Both the position numbers and the translations under genes were made by a program. Below are positions 55,552 through 64,000 of a DNA stretch of 64,000 nucleotides, one piece after another. The DNA is taken from positions 620,001 through 684,000 of the forward strand of contig NZ_JACJUV010000001.1 in the NCBI RefSeq assembly GCF_014218805.1, read 5' to 3'. Position 1 is the first letter of the stretch. Each line of letters begins with the position of its first letter. Under the pieces are notes generated by a model. It was not told the origin of the DNA. It did not search any database and saw only the letters and a list, made by a program, of their open reading frames with translations. The stretch is from Teredinibacter franksiae. Lineage in GTDB: Bacteria > Pseudomonadota > Gammaproteobacteria > Pseudomonadales > Cellvibrionaceae.

Positions 55552-55848
55552 CTATGGGTTGGTTTGCAGGCTTTCGTTTACGCGGTCGCGCATTTCTTTG
55601 CCGGGTTTAAAGTGGGGTACGTATTTACCTGCCAGCTCTACAGATTCACCGGTTTTTGGGTTGCGGCCAATGCGTGGGGCGCGGTAATGAAGGGAGAAAC
55701 TGCCGAAACCACGGATTTCAATGCGATCGCCGTTGGCGAGGCATTGGGACATATATTCGATGATCAGCTTAACGGCCAACTCTATGTCTTTAGCCGACAG
55801 TTGGTCTTGGCGTTCTGCAATTCGCTCTATCAGCTCTGACTTGGTCAT
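55552..55848 (-). CDS. ihfB: Integration host factor subunit beta
   Basis: 98 residues from ATG 55848, which gives the canonical [14 protein letters not shown]. An ATG at 55893 would add 15 residues. [20 protein letters not shown] and [20 protein letters not shown] are the IHF-beta arm and core. It pairs with IhfA (9.5 kb). In Pseudomonas aeruginosa, ihfB likewise borders the wzz/O-antigen locus, so its position beside the capsule genes fits. Confidence 0.95.
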   Translation of the reverse strand: MTKSELIERIAERQDQLSAKDIELAVKLIIEYMSQCLANGDRIEIRGFGSFSLHYRAPRIGRNPKTGESVELAGKYVPHFKPGKEMRDRVNESLQTNP

Positions 55849-55973
55849 AGGCGAGAGGTTAGCTGTGTTAAATGTGTTGGCTTTGATATTCATCCAAAAT
55901 ACGGTTTATATCATTGCGTTAGGGTAATAACTGCATGCAATTATTACAATTATGGGTGCAAGTTATTGTTTAT

Positions 55974-56008
55974 ACAACAAAAACTGGGTATTCGCCAGTT
56001 TTTGTTGT
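55974..56008. terminator. Bidirectional terminator upstream of ihfB
   Basis: Perfect 14-bp arms ACAACAAAAACTGG and CCAGTTTTTGTTGT enclose GTATTCG. It isolates ihfB from the repeat block. Confidence 0.75.
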
Positions 56009-56116
56009 GGTGGGGGGGAGTTGCTTCGCAACGGTTCGGCCTTCAGCCTGCTGGTGCGGCCTTTGGCCTTTTGGAGGAGAGTTGCTGTCTGACAATAATC
56101 CAGCAGCCAACTATCG

Positions 56117-57310
56117 TCGTTCTCGCGTATGAGGGAATCTAGTGTTTACGGGTTCATTCGCTCTGCTCAAACATGGGTCCCCGCGTTCGCGAGGACGACG
56201 GTATAACCTCGGTGGAATGTCGTTCTCGCGTATGCGGGAATCTAGTGTTTACGGGTTCATTCGCTCTGCTCAAGCGTGGGTCACCGCGTACGTGCACTAC
56301 TGTGCCCGGTAAAAAAGCAGAATGGGCACTTAGGTGTTGGCGGGTGAGACGTATAGCGTTATTCCTCCACTTTAAACCGGGGCCATCCTTCCCAACGCAG
56401 GGCCCCATGTTTAAATATGGTGCGAGAGCCGGAAAACACTGGGTCCCCGCGTTCGCGAGGACGACGGTATAACCTCGGTGGAATGTCGTTCTCGCGCATG
56501 CGGGGATCTAGTGTTTACGGGTTCATTCGCTCTGCTCAAACGTGGGTCACTGCGTTCGCGAGGACGACGGTATAACCTCGGTGGAATATCGTTCTCGCGT
56601 ATGCGGGAATGTAGTGTTTACGGGTTCATTCGCTCTGCTCAAACATGGATCCCCGCGTTCGCGAGGACGACGGTATAACCCCGGTGGAATGTCGTTCTCG
56701 CGCATGCGGGGATCTAGTGTTTACGGGTTCATTCGCTCTGCTAAAACATGGGTCACTGCGTTCGCGAGGACGACGGTATAACTTCGGTGGAATGTCGTTC
56801 TCGCGCATGCGGGAATCTAGTGTTTACGGGTTCATTCGCTCTGCTCAAACATGGGTCCCCGCGTTCGCGAGGACGACGGTATAACCTCGGTGGAATGTCG
56901 TTCTCGCGTATGCGGGAATCTAGTGTTTACGGGTTCATTCGCTCTGCTCAAGCGTGGGTCCCCGCGTTCGCGAGGACGACGGTATAACCTCGGTGGAATG
57001 CCGTTCTCGCGTATGCGGGAATCTAGTGTTTACGGGTTCATTCGCTCTGCTCAAACGTGGATCCCCGCGTTCGCGAGGACGACGGTATAACCTCGGTGGA
57101 ATATCGTTCTCGCGCATGCGGGAATCTAGTGTTTACGGGCTCATTCGCTCTGCTCAAACATGGATCCCCGCGTTCGCGAGGACGACGGTATAACCTCGGT
57201 GGAATGTCGTTCTCGCGTATGCGGGAATCTAGTGTTTACGGGTTCATTCGCCCTGCTCAAACGTGGGTCCCCGCGTTCGCGAGGACGACGGTATAACCTC
57301 GGTGGAATTT
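56117..57310. repeat. 103-bp tandem repeat array (REP doublets)
   Basis: Ten copies of a unit begin CGTTCTCGCG(T/C)ATGCGGG. Two lie at about 56117-56300, and eight in strict 103-bp register lie at about 56440-57310, with an unrelated 150-bp stretch between. Within each unit CCCCGCGTTCGCGAGGAC and GTTCTCGCGTATGCGGG face each other, so each is an inverted REP pair. In-frame 79-residue ORFs repeat along the array and are artefacts. Confidence 0.85.
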
Positions 57311-57378
57311 ATTGTGAATAACCGGGCAAGGTGTCAGGAGGGCGTGTAGTGGGTGTTGGTTTTTTTACTGGGTAACCG

Positions 57379-57669
57379 CTAAAGTAAATTTGGGTACAAA
57401 TCCAGCCAGTTGGGATTTTCACTTTCTATCAATTCTATCTTCCACGCTCTATTCCACTTTTTTAATTGTTTCTCTCGCGAAATAGCGCCGGTCATATCCT
57501 CGAATTGCTCAATATAAACCAGTGTTGATAGGCCGTACCGTTTGGTGAAGCCCTGAATCAGGTGCTCCTTGTGCTGCCATACTCGCTTAACCACGTTTGA
57601 TGAAACGCCCACGTAGAGCGTACCGTGACGCTTGTTGGTGAGGATATAGACGGTTGGGTGTTTTTCCAT
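57379..57669 (-). CDS. Small GIY-YIG domain protein
   Basis: 96 residues from ATG 57669 (AAAGGA just upstream). TVYILTNKRHGTLYVGVSSN carries the GIY-YIG-type pair (VYI ... LYVGVS). VVKRVWQHKEH has the catalytic Arg, and IEQFEDMTGAISREKQLKKW carries the Glu. The short YhbQ-like form may be a nuclease acting on DNA repair or repeats. It is set inside the repeat block between ihfB and rpsA, where it may be mobile or simply trapped. Confidence 0.85.
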   Translation of the reverse strand: MEKHPTVYILTNKRHGTLYVGVSSNVVKRVWQHKEHLIQGFTKRYGLSTLVYIEQFEDMTGAISREKQLKKWNRAWKIELIESENPNWLDLYPNLL

Positions 57670-57772
57670 TATGCATCCTTTCTTTTTTAGTATTGATTTT
57701 ACGTTCCATGGCGTTTTTTTGACCTGCTTGGCTTTGGTATAGACTCTACATCGATTTTCACTGATGGCAATA

Positions 57773-59020
57773 CTTGTCGTACCCACGTTTTTTTCTTGTC
57801 GCCTTCCTCGCGAATGCGGGGATCCAGTATTTTCGAAGGTTGGTGACACGCTGGAGCATGGATCCCCGCGTTCGCGAGGATGACGGGGGTGGCGCGTGGA
57901 TGGCGGGATTGCGTGGATTGCGGGGGTGGCCGGGAGCGGCGCGGGGAATACTTGTCGTACCCACGTTTTTTGCTGGTCGTCTTCCTCGTGAATGCGGGGA
58001 TCCAGTATTTTTTAAGGTTGGGGCCGCACTGAAGCATGGGTCCCCGCGTTCGCGGGGATGGCGGGGGTGGCGCGTGGATGGCGGGATTGCGGGGGTGGCG
58101 CGGGGATGATGGGGGCGGCGCGGGGGTGGCCGGGTGCGGCGCGGGGATGACGAGGGTAACGCGGGGGTGGCCGGGTGCGGCGCGGGGATGACGAGGGTAA
58201 CGCGGGGGTGGCCGGGTGCGGCGCGGGGATGACGAGGGTAACGCGGGGGTGGCCGGGTGCGGCGCGGGGATGACGAGGGTAACGCGGGGGTGGCCGGGTG
58301 CGGCGCGGGGAATACTTGTCGTACCCACGTTTTTTGCTGGTCGTCTTCCTCGTGAATGCGGGGATCCAGTATTTTCGAAGGTTGGTGACACGCTGGAGCA
58401 TGGATCCCCGCGTTCGCGAGGATGACGGCGGCGGCGCGTGAGTGTCGGGAGCGGCGCGTGGGTGTCGGGAGCGGCGCGTGGGTGTCGGGAGCGGCGCGTG
58501 GGTGTCGGGAGCGGCGCGTGGGTGTCGGGAGCGGCGCGGGGGTGGCCGGGAGCGGCGCGGGGATGACGAGGGTAACGCGGGGGTGGCCGGGTGCGGCGCG
58601 GGGAATGCTTGTCGTACCCACGTTTTTTATTGCTCGTCTTCCTCGCGAATGCGGGGATCCAGTATTTTTTAAGGTTGGTGCCGCACTGGAGCATGGATCC
58701 CCGCGTTCGCGAGGATGACGGGGGCGGCGCGTGGGTGTCGGGGGCGGCGCGAGGATGACGGGGGCGGCGCGGGGATGACGGGGGTGGCCGAGTGCGGTGC
58801 GGAGAATGCTTGTCGTACCCACGTTTTTTGCTGGTCGTCTTCCTCGTGAATGCGGGGATCCAGTATTTTTTAAGGTTGGGGCCGCACTGAAGCATGGATC
58901 CCCGCGTTCGCGAGGATGACGGGGCGGCGCGAGGATGACGGGGCGGCGCGGGGATGACACGCTTAGCGCGAGAATGACGTGGGTAGCGCGAGGATTACGG
59001 GGGCGGCGCGTGGATGCGAG
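57773..59020. repeat. GC-rich composite repeat block
   Basis: A roughly 115-bp composite beginning CTTGTCGTACCCACG occurs at 57773, 57951, 58315, 58608 and 58809. It holds an inverted pair of REP-like palindromes (CGTGAATGCGGGGATCC and GGATCCCCGCGTTCGCGAGG). Between copies are a 41-bp tandem repeat (four units from 58146) and a 20-bp tandem repeat, GCGGCGCGTGGGTGTCGGGA (about five units from 58451). Large Pro/Arg-rich ORFs on the minus strand are artefacts of these repeats. Confidence 0.85.
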
Positions 59021-59080
59021 TACGATAACTTTTTAGGCAGGGTATTTCCATACAACGGCGAAACGCTGCTCACCTGGAAT

Positions 59081-59120
59081 AAAAAAACGGTGCTCCCTTT
59101 CGGGAGCACCGTTTTTATTT
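59081..59120. terminator. Terminator after rpsA
   Basis: CGGTGCTCCC-TTTC-GGGAGCACCG has A and T runs on its two sides, so it works in both directions. It lies about 28 bp beyond the rpsA stop. Confidence 0.9.
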
Positions 59121-59147
59121 AACTAAAGGAAAAACGCGTTTTGCGGT

Positions 59148-60827
59148 TTAGCCCTTACTTTTCATTTCGGCCTTGATCAGGTCACCAATGGTCGCTGGAG
59201 CAGCTTGCTCGGCGGCTTTGGTGCTGTGCTCTTTGATCGCTTGCTTTTCATCGTCGGTATCTTTGGACTTGATACTCAACATGATAGTGCGGTTTTTACG
59301 ATCAACGTTGGTGATTTTGGCTTCAACTGCTTCGCCTTCTTTCAGTACGTTTCGGGCATCTTCTACCTTGTCGCGGCTGATTTCAGAGGCTTTCAGTGTG
59401 GCTTCAACATCGTCGGCCAAGGTGACGATCGCTTCTTTCGCGTCTACAGACTTAATAACGCCGTTAATGATGGTGCCTTTGTCGTTAGTGGCCACATATA
59501 CGGAGAACGGATCTTCGTCTAGCTGCTTAATGCCTAGGGAGATACGCTCGCGCTCTGGGTCTATTGCCAGTACAACGGTTTCTAGCTCGTCACCTTTTTT
59601 GTACTTGCGTACAGCTTCTTCGCCAGCTTCGTTCCAGCTGATGTCGGACAGGTGAACCAGGCCGTCTATGCCGCCGTCTAGGCCGATAAAGATACCGAAG
59701 TCGGTGATGGACTTGATTTTACCGGAGATTTTGTCGCCTTTGGCAAACTGGTTGCTGAAGGCATCCCATGGGTTTTCTTGACACTGCTTGATGCCCAAGG
59801 AAATACGACGACGCTCTTCGTCGATATCCAGAATCATTACTTCCACTTCGTCGCCCAGGTTTACAACCTTGCTTGGGTGGATGTTTTTGTTGGTCCAATC
59901 CATTTCGGAAACGTGTACCAAACCTTCAACGCCCTCTTCAATTTCGGCAAAGCAGCCGTAGTCGGTAAGGTTGGTGATGGTGGCTTTAACTTTGGCGCCT
60001 TCTGGGTAACGCTGGGTAATTGCTGCCCATGGATCTTCACCCAATTGCTTAAGGCCCAGAGATACACGGTTGCGCTCACGGTCAAACTTAAGCACTTTAA
60101 CGTCTATTTCGTCACCAACGGCAACAATTTCGCTTGGGTGCTTGATACGCTTCCAGGCCATGTCGGTGATGTGTAGCAGGCCGTCTACGCCGCCCAGGTC
60201 AACGAAGGCACCGTAATCGGTAAGGTTCTTAACGATACCTTTAACAGACTGACCTTCTTGCAGGGTTGCCAGCAGCTCATCACGCTCTTCTGTGTTGGCT
60301 TGCTCCATAACCGCACGACGAGATACAACCACGTTGTTGCGCTTTTGGTCTAGCTTGATAACTTTAAATTCTAGCTCTTTACCTTCCAGGTGAGTGGTTT
60401 CGCGTACAGGGCGTACGTCTACCAATGAACCTGGCAGGAAGGCACGAATGCCAGCAACGTCTACGGTGAATCCACCTTTAACCTTGCCGTTAATAATACC
60501 GGTAATAACTTCTTCGTTTTCGTGAGCAGCTTCCAGTACCTTCCAAGATTCTGCACGCTTGGCTTTTTCACGAGACAGGCGGGTTTCACCGAAACCGTCT
60601 TCTACGGTTTCTAGGGCTACCTGAACTTCATCACCAATTACGAGTGTAAGTTCACCTTTTTCGTTGAAAAATTGTTCGGCGGCGATAACGCCTTCGGACT
60701 TGAGGCCGGCGTGAACTGTTACCCAGTCCTGATCAATATCGATTACTACGCCAGTTACGATGGTGCCGGGCACCATGTCGATGGTTTGTAAACTCTCTTC
60801 AAAGAGTTCTGCAAAGCTTTCGCTCAT
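59148..60827 (-). CDS. rpsA: 30S ribosomal protein S1
   Basis: 559 residues from ATG 60827, giving the standard [17 protein letters not shown]. The longer frame upstream is spurious. Six S1 RNA-binding repeats follow; clear ones start at [60 protein letters not shown] and [21 protein letters not shown]1 helps recruit mRNA to the ribosome. It lies between repeat blocks on both sides, separated from cmk, its usual upstream neighbour, by lapAB. Confidence 0.97.
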   Translation of the reverse strand: MSESFAELFEESLQTIDMVPGTIVTGVVIDIDQDWVTVHAGLKSEGVIAAEQFFNEKGELTLVIGDEVQVALETVEDGFGETRLSREKAKRAESWKVLEAAHENEEVITGIINGKVKGGFTVDVAGIRAFLPGSLVDVRPVRETTHLEGKELEFKVIKLDQKRNNVVVSRRAVMEQANTEERDELLATLQEGQSVKGIVKNLTDYGAFVDLGGVDGLLHITDMAWKRIKHPSEIVAVGDEIDVKVLKFDRERNRVSLGLKQLGEDPWAAITQRYPEGAKVKATITNLTDYGCFAEIEEGVEGLVHVSEMDWTNKNIHPSKVVNLGDEVEVMILDIDEERRRISLGIKQCQENPWDAFSNQFAKGDKISGKIKSITDFGIFIGLDGGIDGLVHLSDISWNEAGEEAVRKYKKGDELETVVLAIDPERERISLGIKQLDEDPFSVYVATNDKGTIINGVIKSVDAKEAIVTLADDVEATLKASEISRDKVEDARNVLKEGEAVEAKITNVDRKNRTIMLSIKSKDTDDEKQAIKEHSTKAAEQAAPATIGDLIKAEMKSKG

Positions 60828-61249
60828 TCCATTACCTATATATGAATGCCGTATTGCCAGTATACGGGTCTGTTTTTGAATACCATAAGCGCTCCACGTC
60901 TGGCATCGGAGCATCTATGGCGGATTTCGAGGGGCGCGACGGTAACAGTTTATTGAACAAATCTCAAGCGGTTTTAGGGGGGAGAGTCACTGCGCAACGG
61001 TACGCTTCGCTTCTGGAACACCTTCGGCTTCTGAAGCGGGCTGCGCCCTGTGGGAGTCGCTGCGCAACGGTGCGGTGCGCTGCGCTGCTGGTGCGGCTTC
61101 TGGTAGGCGAGAGACTTCGCCGTATCGCAAAGTAACTCTCCCTTTTACTAGAAGCGGCCAAGCCGCGCACCAGAGCGAAGCGTTCCAGCAGGGCGAAGGC
61201 CGCTCCAGAAGCCGAAGGCGCTCCGTTGCGAAGCAACTCCCCTCCCCCT
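60828..61249. repeat. rpsA-lapB gap with TTCG mini-hairpin repeats in both orientations
   Basis: Repeats at 60985-61125 (CTTCGCTTCTGGAACACC) and, in reverse sense, 61145-61240 (CAGAGCGAAGCGTTCCAG) could pair into a large stem. The rpsA promoter is expected here or upstream. No gene is supported. Confidence 0.65.
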
Positions 61250-62434
61250 TCATCTCGCTGCGATGGTGCTCCAGGTTTTGCATTTGGGGCACAACCAATG
61301 GAGTTGTTCACCGCGAAAACCGCAATCGGAGCATTCGTATTGCAGTTTGTCGTGGGTGAGCTTTTCGAGTACGCCTTTTATGGTGTTGTAGTTGAAGCCT
61401 ACCCATTGTGAGGTGTTGTTGGATACCACTTCTAGCAGTTCGCCTGCGGCTTCCATTTGCGGGAAGTCAGGTAGTTCGTGAAGTAGGAAATCGACAACTA
61501 CGTCTTCGCCCTGCTCTTCGGCAATGGCTTTTGCTAGGTAGTTAAGCGCGGGCAGACTTTTGTTTTCATTGTATATATCGCGAAATAACGCTGTCATTTC
61601 AACAGCGCTATCTAGGTTGTGAAAGCTGTCGTAGATAAGCGGCAGTGCTTCCGATACGAACCTGGGGTTTTGCCTGGGTACTTTTCTCAGTACCGCTAAT
61701 GCAACGGCTGGGGAATCGTCTTGCAGCTCAATTTTTGCTTGCAGCAAGCTAGCCCTTACGCAGCCTTTGTCGTAACGCAACGCATTGCGCACCAATCGGC
61801 GCGCTTCGGTAAGTTCATTTTGATTCAACGCTTCTTCGGCTAGCTCGCAACTAAACTGTGCTTGTGTCTCGCGCCATTTGTCGGGCGCGGTACTGAATTT
61901 TTGCGTGGTTAACCGGTCGGCTACGTCAATGGCCGGCAGCCATTCTTTGGTGTCTTGATACACTTCCAATAAATACGATAGTGCTTTCTCGCGAATATTT
62001 TTGTCTAAGCCGCTAACATCCGCCAGCTCTTTAAAGAGGGTTTCGGCTCGGTCTAATAACCCGGAACGTAAAAAATCTATAGCCAACTCTAGCTGTGCTA
62101 AATGTACCTGCTGTTTACTCAGGCTAGGCCGTGCCAGTAAATTTTGGTGAATACGAATAGCCTGGGCGGTTTCACCTTTTTTTCGCAATAGGTTGGCGAG
62201 CGCTAGGTGGGTTTCTAACGTTTCACTGTTAACGTCTAGCGCGGATATAAAAGAATCGATGGCGGCATCGGGGTCATCGTTTAGGAGGTGATTTAAGCCT
62301 TGATAATAAGGTTTGCGGGTAAAGCCCCCCGAGCCGGTGCGCGATTTATGCTTAAATCGAAATTGCAGGTAGGCAAGCCCGTAACCTGTGGCCAACGCGA
62401 TAAAGAAAAGACCAAAAACCAAACCGCCCGTCAT
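61250..62434 (-). CDS. lapB: Lipopolysaccharide assembly protein B (LapB/YciM)
   Basis: 394 residues. An N-terminal membrane anchor (VFGLFFIALATGYGLAYLQF) is followed by TPR repeats (RKPYYQGLNHLLNDDPDAAI and on). The C-terminal rubredoxin-like zinc site is YECSDCGFRGEQLHWLCPKC. LapB guides LpxC breakdown by FtsH and so controls LPS synthesis. It is 3 bp beyond lapA. Confidence 0.95.
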   Translation of the reverse strand: MTGGLVFGLFFIALATGYGLAYLQFRFKHKSRTGSGGFTRKPYYQGLNHLLNDDPDAAIDSFISALDVNSETLETHLALANLLRKKGETAQAIRIHQNLLARPSLSKQQVHLAQLELAIDFLRSGLLDRAETLFKELADVSGLDKNIREKALSYLLEVYQDTKEWLPAIDVADRLTTQKFSTAPDKWRETQAQFSCELAEEALNQNELTEARRLVRNALRYDKGCVRASLLQAKIELQDDSPAVALAVLRKVPRQNPRFVSEALPLIYDSFHNLDSAVEMTALFRDIYNENKSLPALNYLAKAIAEEQGEDVVVDFLLHELPDFPQMEAAGELLEVVSNNTSQWVGFNYNTIKGVLEKLTHDKLQYECSDCGFRGEQLHWLCPKCKTWSTIAAR

Positions 62435-62437
62435 GGG

Positions 62438-62746
62438 TTATTGCTCCAGCATTTGTGCGGTGCGTAACTTTTCCATTTCTTTACGTGCTTTACCTAGCTC
62501 TCGCTGGCGAGAAAAAAGTTTGGCGCGAGCTAAAAGCCAGGTACCAAACCAGCCAATAACAACACCTGTAGCAAAGGTAATGCAAAGATAGAAGCCAATG
62601 CTAAATTCAGGTAGGTTAAAGCCAAATAAATTTATGCTTACATATTCGGAGTTGTAGAAGGCTACCCAACCACCAATGGTTAACACAACCACTAACCATA
62701 TAACTACGAATAAATTTCGAATTAATCGGGCGAGCTTTGCCAACAT
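62438..62746 (-). CDS. lapA: Lipopolysaccharide assembly protein A (LapA, DUF1049)
   Basis: 102 residues with two membrane spans (LFVVIWLVVVLTIGGWVAFY and FYLCITFATGVVIGWFGTWL) and a C-terminal coiled coil. It partners LapB in the inner membrane. Its start codon overlaps the cmk stop. Confidence 0.93.
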   Translation of the reverse strand: MLAKLARLIRNLFVVIWLVVVLTIGGWVAFYNSEYVSINLFGFNLPEFSIGFYLCITFATGVVIGWFGTWLLARAKLFSRQRELGKARKEMEKLRTAQMLEQ

Positions 62747-63444
62747 TAGTTTTCTCCAGCGGCTAAGAGTTTTCGGCTTTTAGCTTCAGCCATTATACTG
62801 TTATGCACTTCGGTTATAGACATTTGAGTGCTATCCAACACTAGCGCATCTGCTGCGGGTATTAAGGGGGCGGCACTTCGGTTTTGGTCGCGCTCGTCTC
62901 GGGCTTGAATGTCTTGTAGGATTTTTTCTGAGTTTACGCCTTTTACCCCCGCCTCTTCCAATTGCTTCACTCTTCGCCGTGCACGTTCTTCGGCGCTAGC
63001 GGTAAGAAATATTTTAAGCGGTGCCGCGGGGAATACTACGGTGCCCATATCGCGACCATCGGCAACAAGCCCCGGTGCCTGCTGGAAATTTCGCTGGCGC
63101 TGCAATAAGGCCTCTCGCACTGCGGGGTAGGCCGCCACGGTGGATGCTGTCATGCCGACTACTTCTTCGCGTATCGCCTGGGTTACGTCTTGCCCGGCCA
63201 GTAACACTAAAACCTGCGCAGGCGTTACTTTGAATTCTATTTGTAGCTGCTGGGCTTGCTGCGTAACCTGGCTTTCGTCAGCCGTATTAACACCCGCTTT
63301 TATACACGCTAGTGCGGTAAGCCTATACAGCGCCCCGCTGTCTAGCAGTGAATAGCCTGTGGCTTCTGCAAGCAATTTGCAGATTGTGCCCTTGCCCGAG
63401 CCACTGGGGCCATCCACGGTGATAACCGGTATATGCTGGTTCAT
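62746..63444 (-). CDS. cmk: Cytidylate kinase
   Basis: 232 residues. The P-loop is VDGPSGSGKGT. LLDSGALYRLTAL, GRDMGTVVFPAAPLKIFL and ERARRRVKQLE follow. It converts CMP/dCMP to the diphosphates. It overlaps lapA and follows pyrF by 16 bp. Usually cmk leads straight into rpsA; here lapAB lies between. Confidence 0.96.
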   Translation of the reverse strand: MNQHIPVITVDGPSGSGKGTICKLLAEATGYSLLDSGALYRLTALACIKAGVNTADESQVTQQAQQLQIEFKVTPAQVLVLLAGQDVTQAIREEVVGMTASTVAAYPAVREALLQRQRNFQQAPGLVADGRDMGTVVFPAAPLKIFLTASAEERARRRVKQLEEAGVKGVNSEKILQDIQARDERDQNRSAAPLIPAADALVLDSTQMSITEVHNSIMAEAKSRKLLAAGEN

Positions 63445-63460
63445 TACATTTAGCCCCTGT

Positions 63461-64000
63461 TTAAATGCGTATACTGCTGGCTATAGCCGCACAGGCTTGC
63501 GCTGGATTTTCTGCTTGGGTAATTGGCCGGCCAACGACAATGTAGTCACTGCCGTTCGCCATTGCTTGCTCGGGCGTTACCACTCGCCGCTGGTCGTCCT
63601 TTTCTGCTGACGCCGGGCGTATGCCTGGGGTTATAGACAGAAATGCACTGCCCAAAGCTTGCTTCATACCCGCCACTTCCATAGCCGAACTAACAACGCC
63701 ATCCATGCCCGAGGTTTTCGCCAACTGCGCCAACCTTGCAACGAGCTGCTCGGCTGAATCTTCAATGCCTAGACCGCGCAAATCGGCGTCGTCCATGCTG
63801 GTTAGTACGGTAACCGCTATTAGCAGGGGCGCCTGCCGACTCTGTTGGAGTGCTTCGCGCGCGGCTTCCATCATACGTTGGCCGCCTAGTGCGTGAACAT
63901 TCACCATCCACACGCCCAAGGCAGCGGCGGAGGAAACAGCACCGGCAACGGTATTCGGTATATCGTGGAATTTAAGGTCGAGAAATACGTCAAAGCCCAA
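63461..64000 (-). CDS. pyrF: Orotidine 5'-phosphate decarboxylase (partial, runs off right edge)
   Basis: The visible 179 residues begin inside the protein at [20 protein letters not shown], the DxKxxD catalytic block. [19 protein letters not shown] text, LSITPGIRP and [20 protein letters not shown] follow, typical of PyrF. About 50 residues and the true start lie outside the window. It performs the last step to UMP. Confidence 0.95.
   Translation of the reverse strand: MGFDVFLDLKFHDIPNTVAGAVSSAAALGVWMVNVHALGGQRMMEAAREALQQSRQAPLLIAVTVLTSMDDADLRGLGIEDSAEQLVARLAQLAKTSGMDGVVSSAMEVAGMKQALGSAFLSITPGIRPASAEKDDQRRVVTPEQAMANGSDYIVVGRPITQAENPAQACAAIASSIRI

Noticed and set aside
56173..57296. Serial 79-residue plus-strand ORFs
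   Set aside because: Each is one 103-bp repeat unit read in frame. They are a product of the array.
57699..58960. Two long overlapping minus-strand ORFs of about 400 residues
   Set aside because: They translate GC-rich tandem repeats into Pro/Arg/His-rich repeats in two frames at once. There is no start context or domain.
56117..59020. Possible CRISPR array
   Set aside because: Units repeat over their whole length with no unique spacers, contain inverted REP pairs, and no cas genes are near.

Overview
This 64 kb window comes from the chromosome of a Gammaproteobacterium. The evidence is the pheST-ihfA-merR and thrS-infC-rpmI-rplT clusters, cmk, lapAB, rpsA and ihfB, and tRNAs with an encoded CCA. 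A GH115 xylan alpha-glucuronidase at the left edge suggests a polysaccharide-degrading, probably marine, bacterium related to Cellvibrionaceae (Saccharophagus or Teredinibacter type). That placement is inference; no marker names the genus.

Layout. (1) 1-8.9 kb is accessory: the end-truncated GH115 lipoprotein gene, a RAYT transposase, an IS110 remnant, an AraC-type regulator split by a frameshift at a perfect A_AAA_AAG slippery site, an unknown protein, a class 3 lipase, and a group II intron with recognisable ends. (2) 8.9-17 kb is the conserved minus-strand translation block: tRNA-Pro, merR, ihfA, pheT, pheS, rplT, rpmI, infC (AUU start) and thrS. (3) 17-24.3 kb holds surface-polysaccharide genes (RmlB-like, Wzi-like, a large SLBB export protein, Ugd) around tRNA-Val and tRNA-Asn. 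(4) 24.3-37.7 kb is an accessory island. It carries hipA/hipB, two Fic proteins, ParD/ParE, a broken BrnT with intact BrnA, three Y1/RAYT transposases (one dead), an unknown two-gene unit, and many REP-type repeats. (5) 37.7-55.3 kb, all minus strand, is a pseudaminic-acid capsule or O-antigen locus: manC, WecA-like transferase, MarR-type EPS regulator, Wzz, PseB, PseC, PseF, a PseG-PseH fusion, PseI, a polysialyltransferase-like protein, several glycosyltransferases, Wzx, Wzy and a second cytidylyltransferase. (6) 55.5-64 kb is ihfB, rpsA, lapB, lapA, cmk and pyrF, with ihfB and rpsA separated by over 3 kb of tandem repeats and a small GIY-YIG gene.

How it fits together. PseB to PseI would build CMP-pseudaminic acid. 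ManC, Ugd and the RmlB-like enzyme would supply GDP-mannose, UDP-glucuronate and a 4-keto-6-deoxyhexose. The WecA-like enzyme would start lipid-linked synthesis, the glycosyltransferases extend the unit, Wzx/Wzy/Wzz flip, polymerise and set length, and the SLBB and Wzi-like proteins act at the outer membrane. No Wzc-type kinase is seen. The stretch from about 38 to 46 kb is visibly AT-richer than its flanks, as expected for an exchanged glycan cassette.

The strongest leads are the slippery-site regulator beside an unknown protein and lipase, the palindromic operators in front of hipA and both fic genes (hipA appears leaderless), the RAYT-bounded composite repeats, and the short tandem repeats placed at the starts of the capsule regulator and the WecA-like gene.
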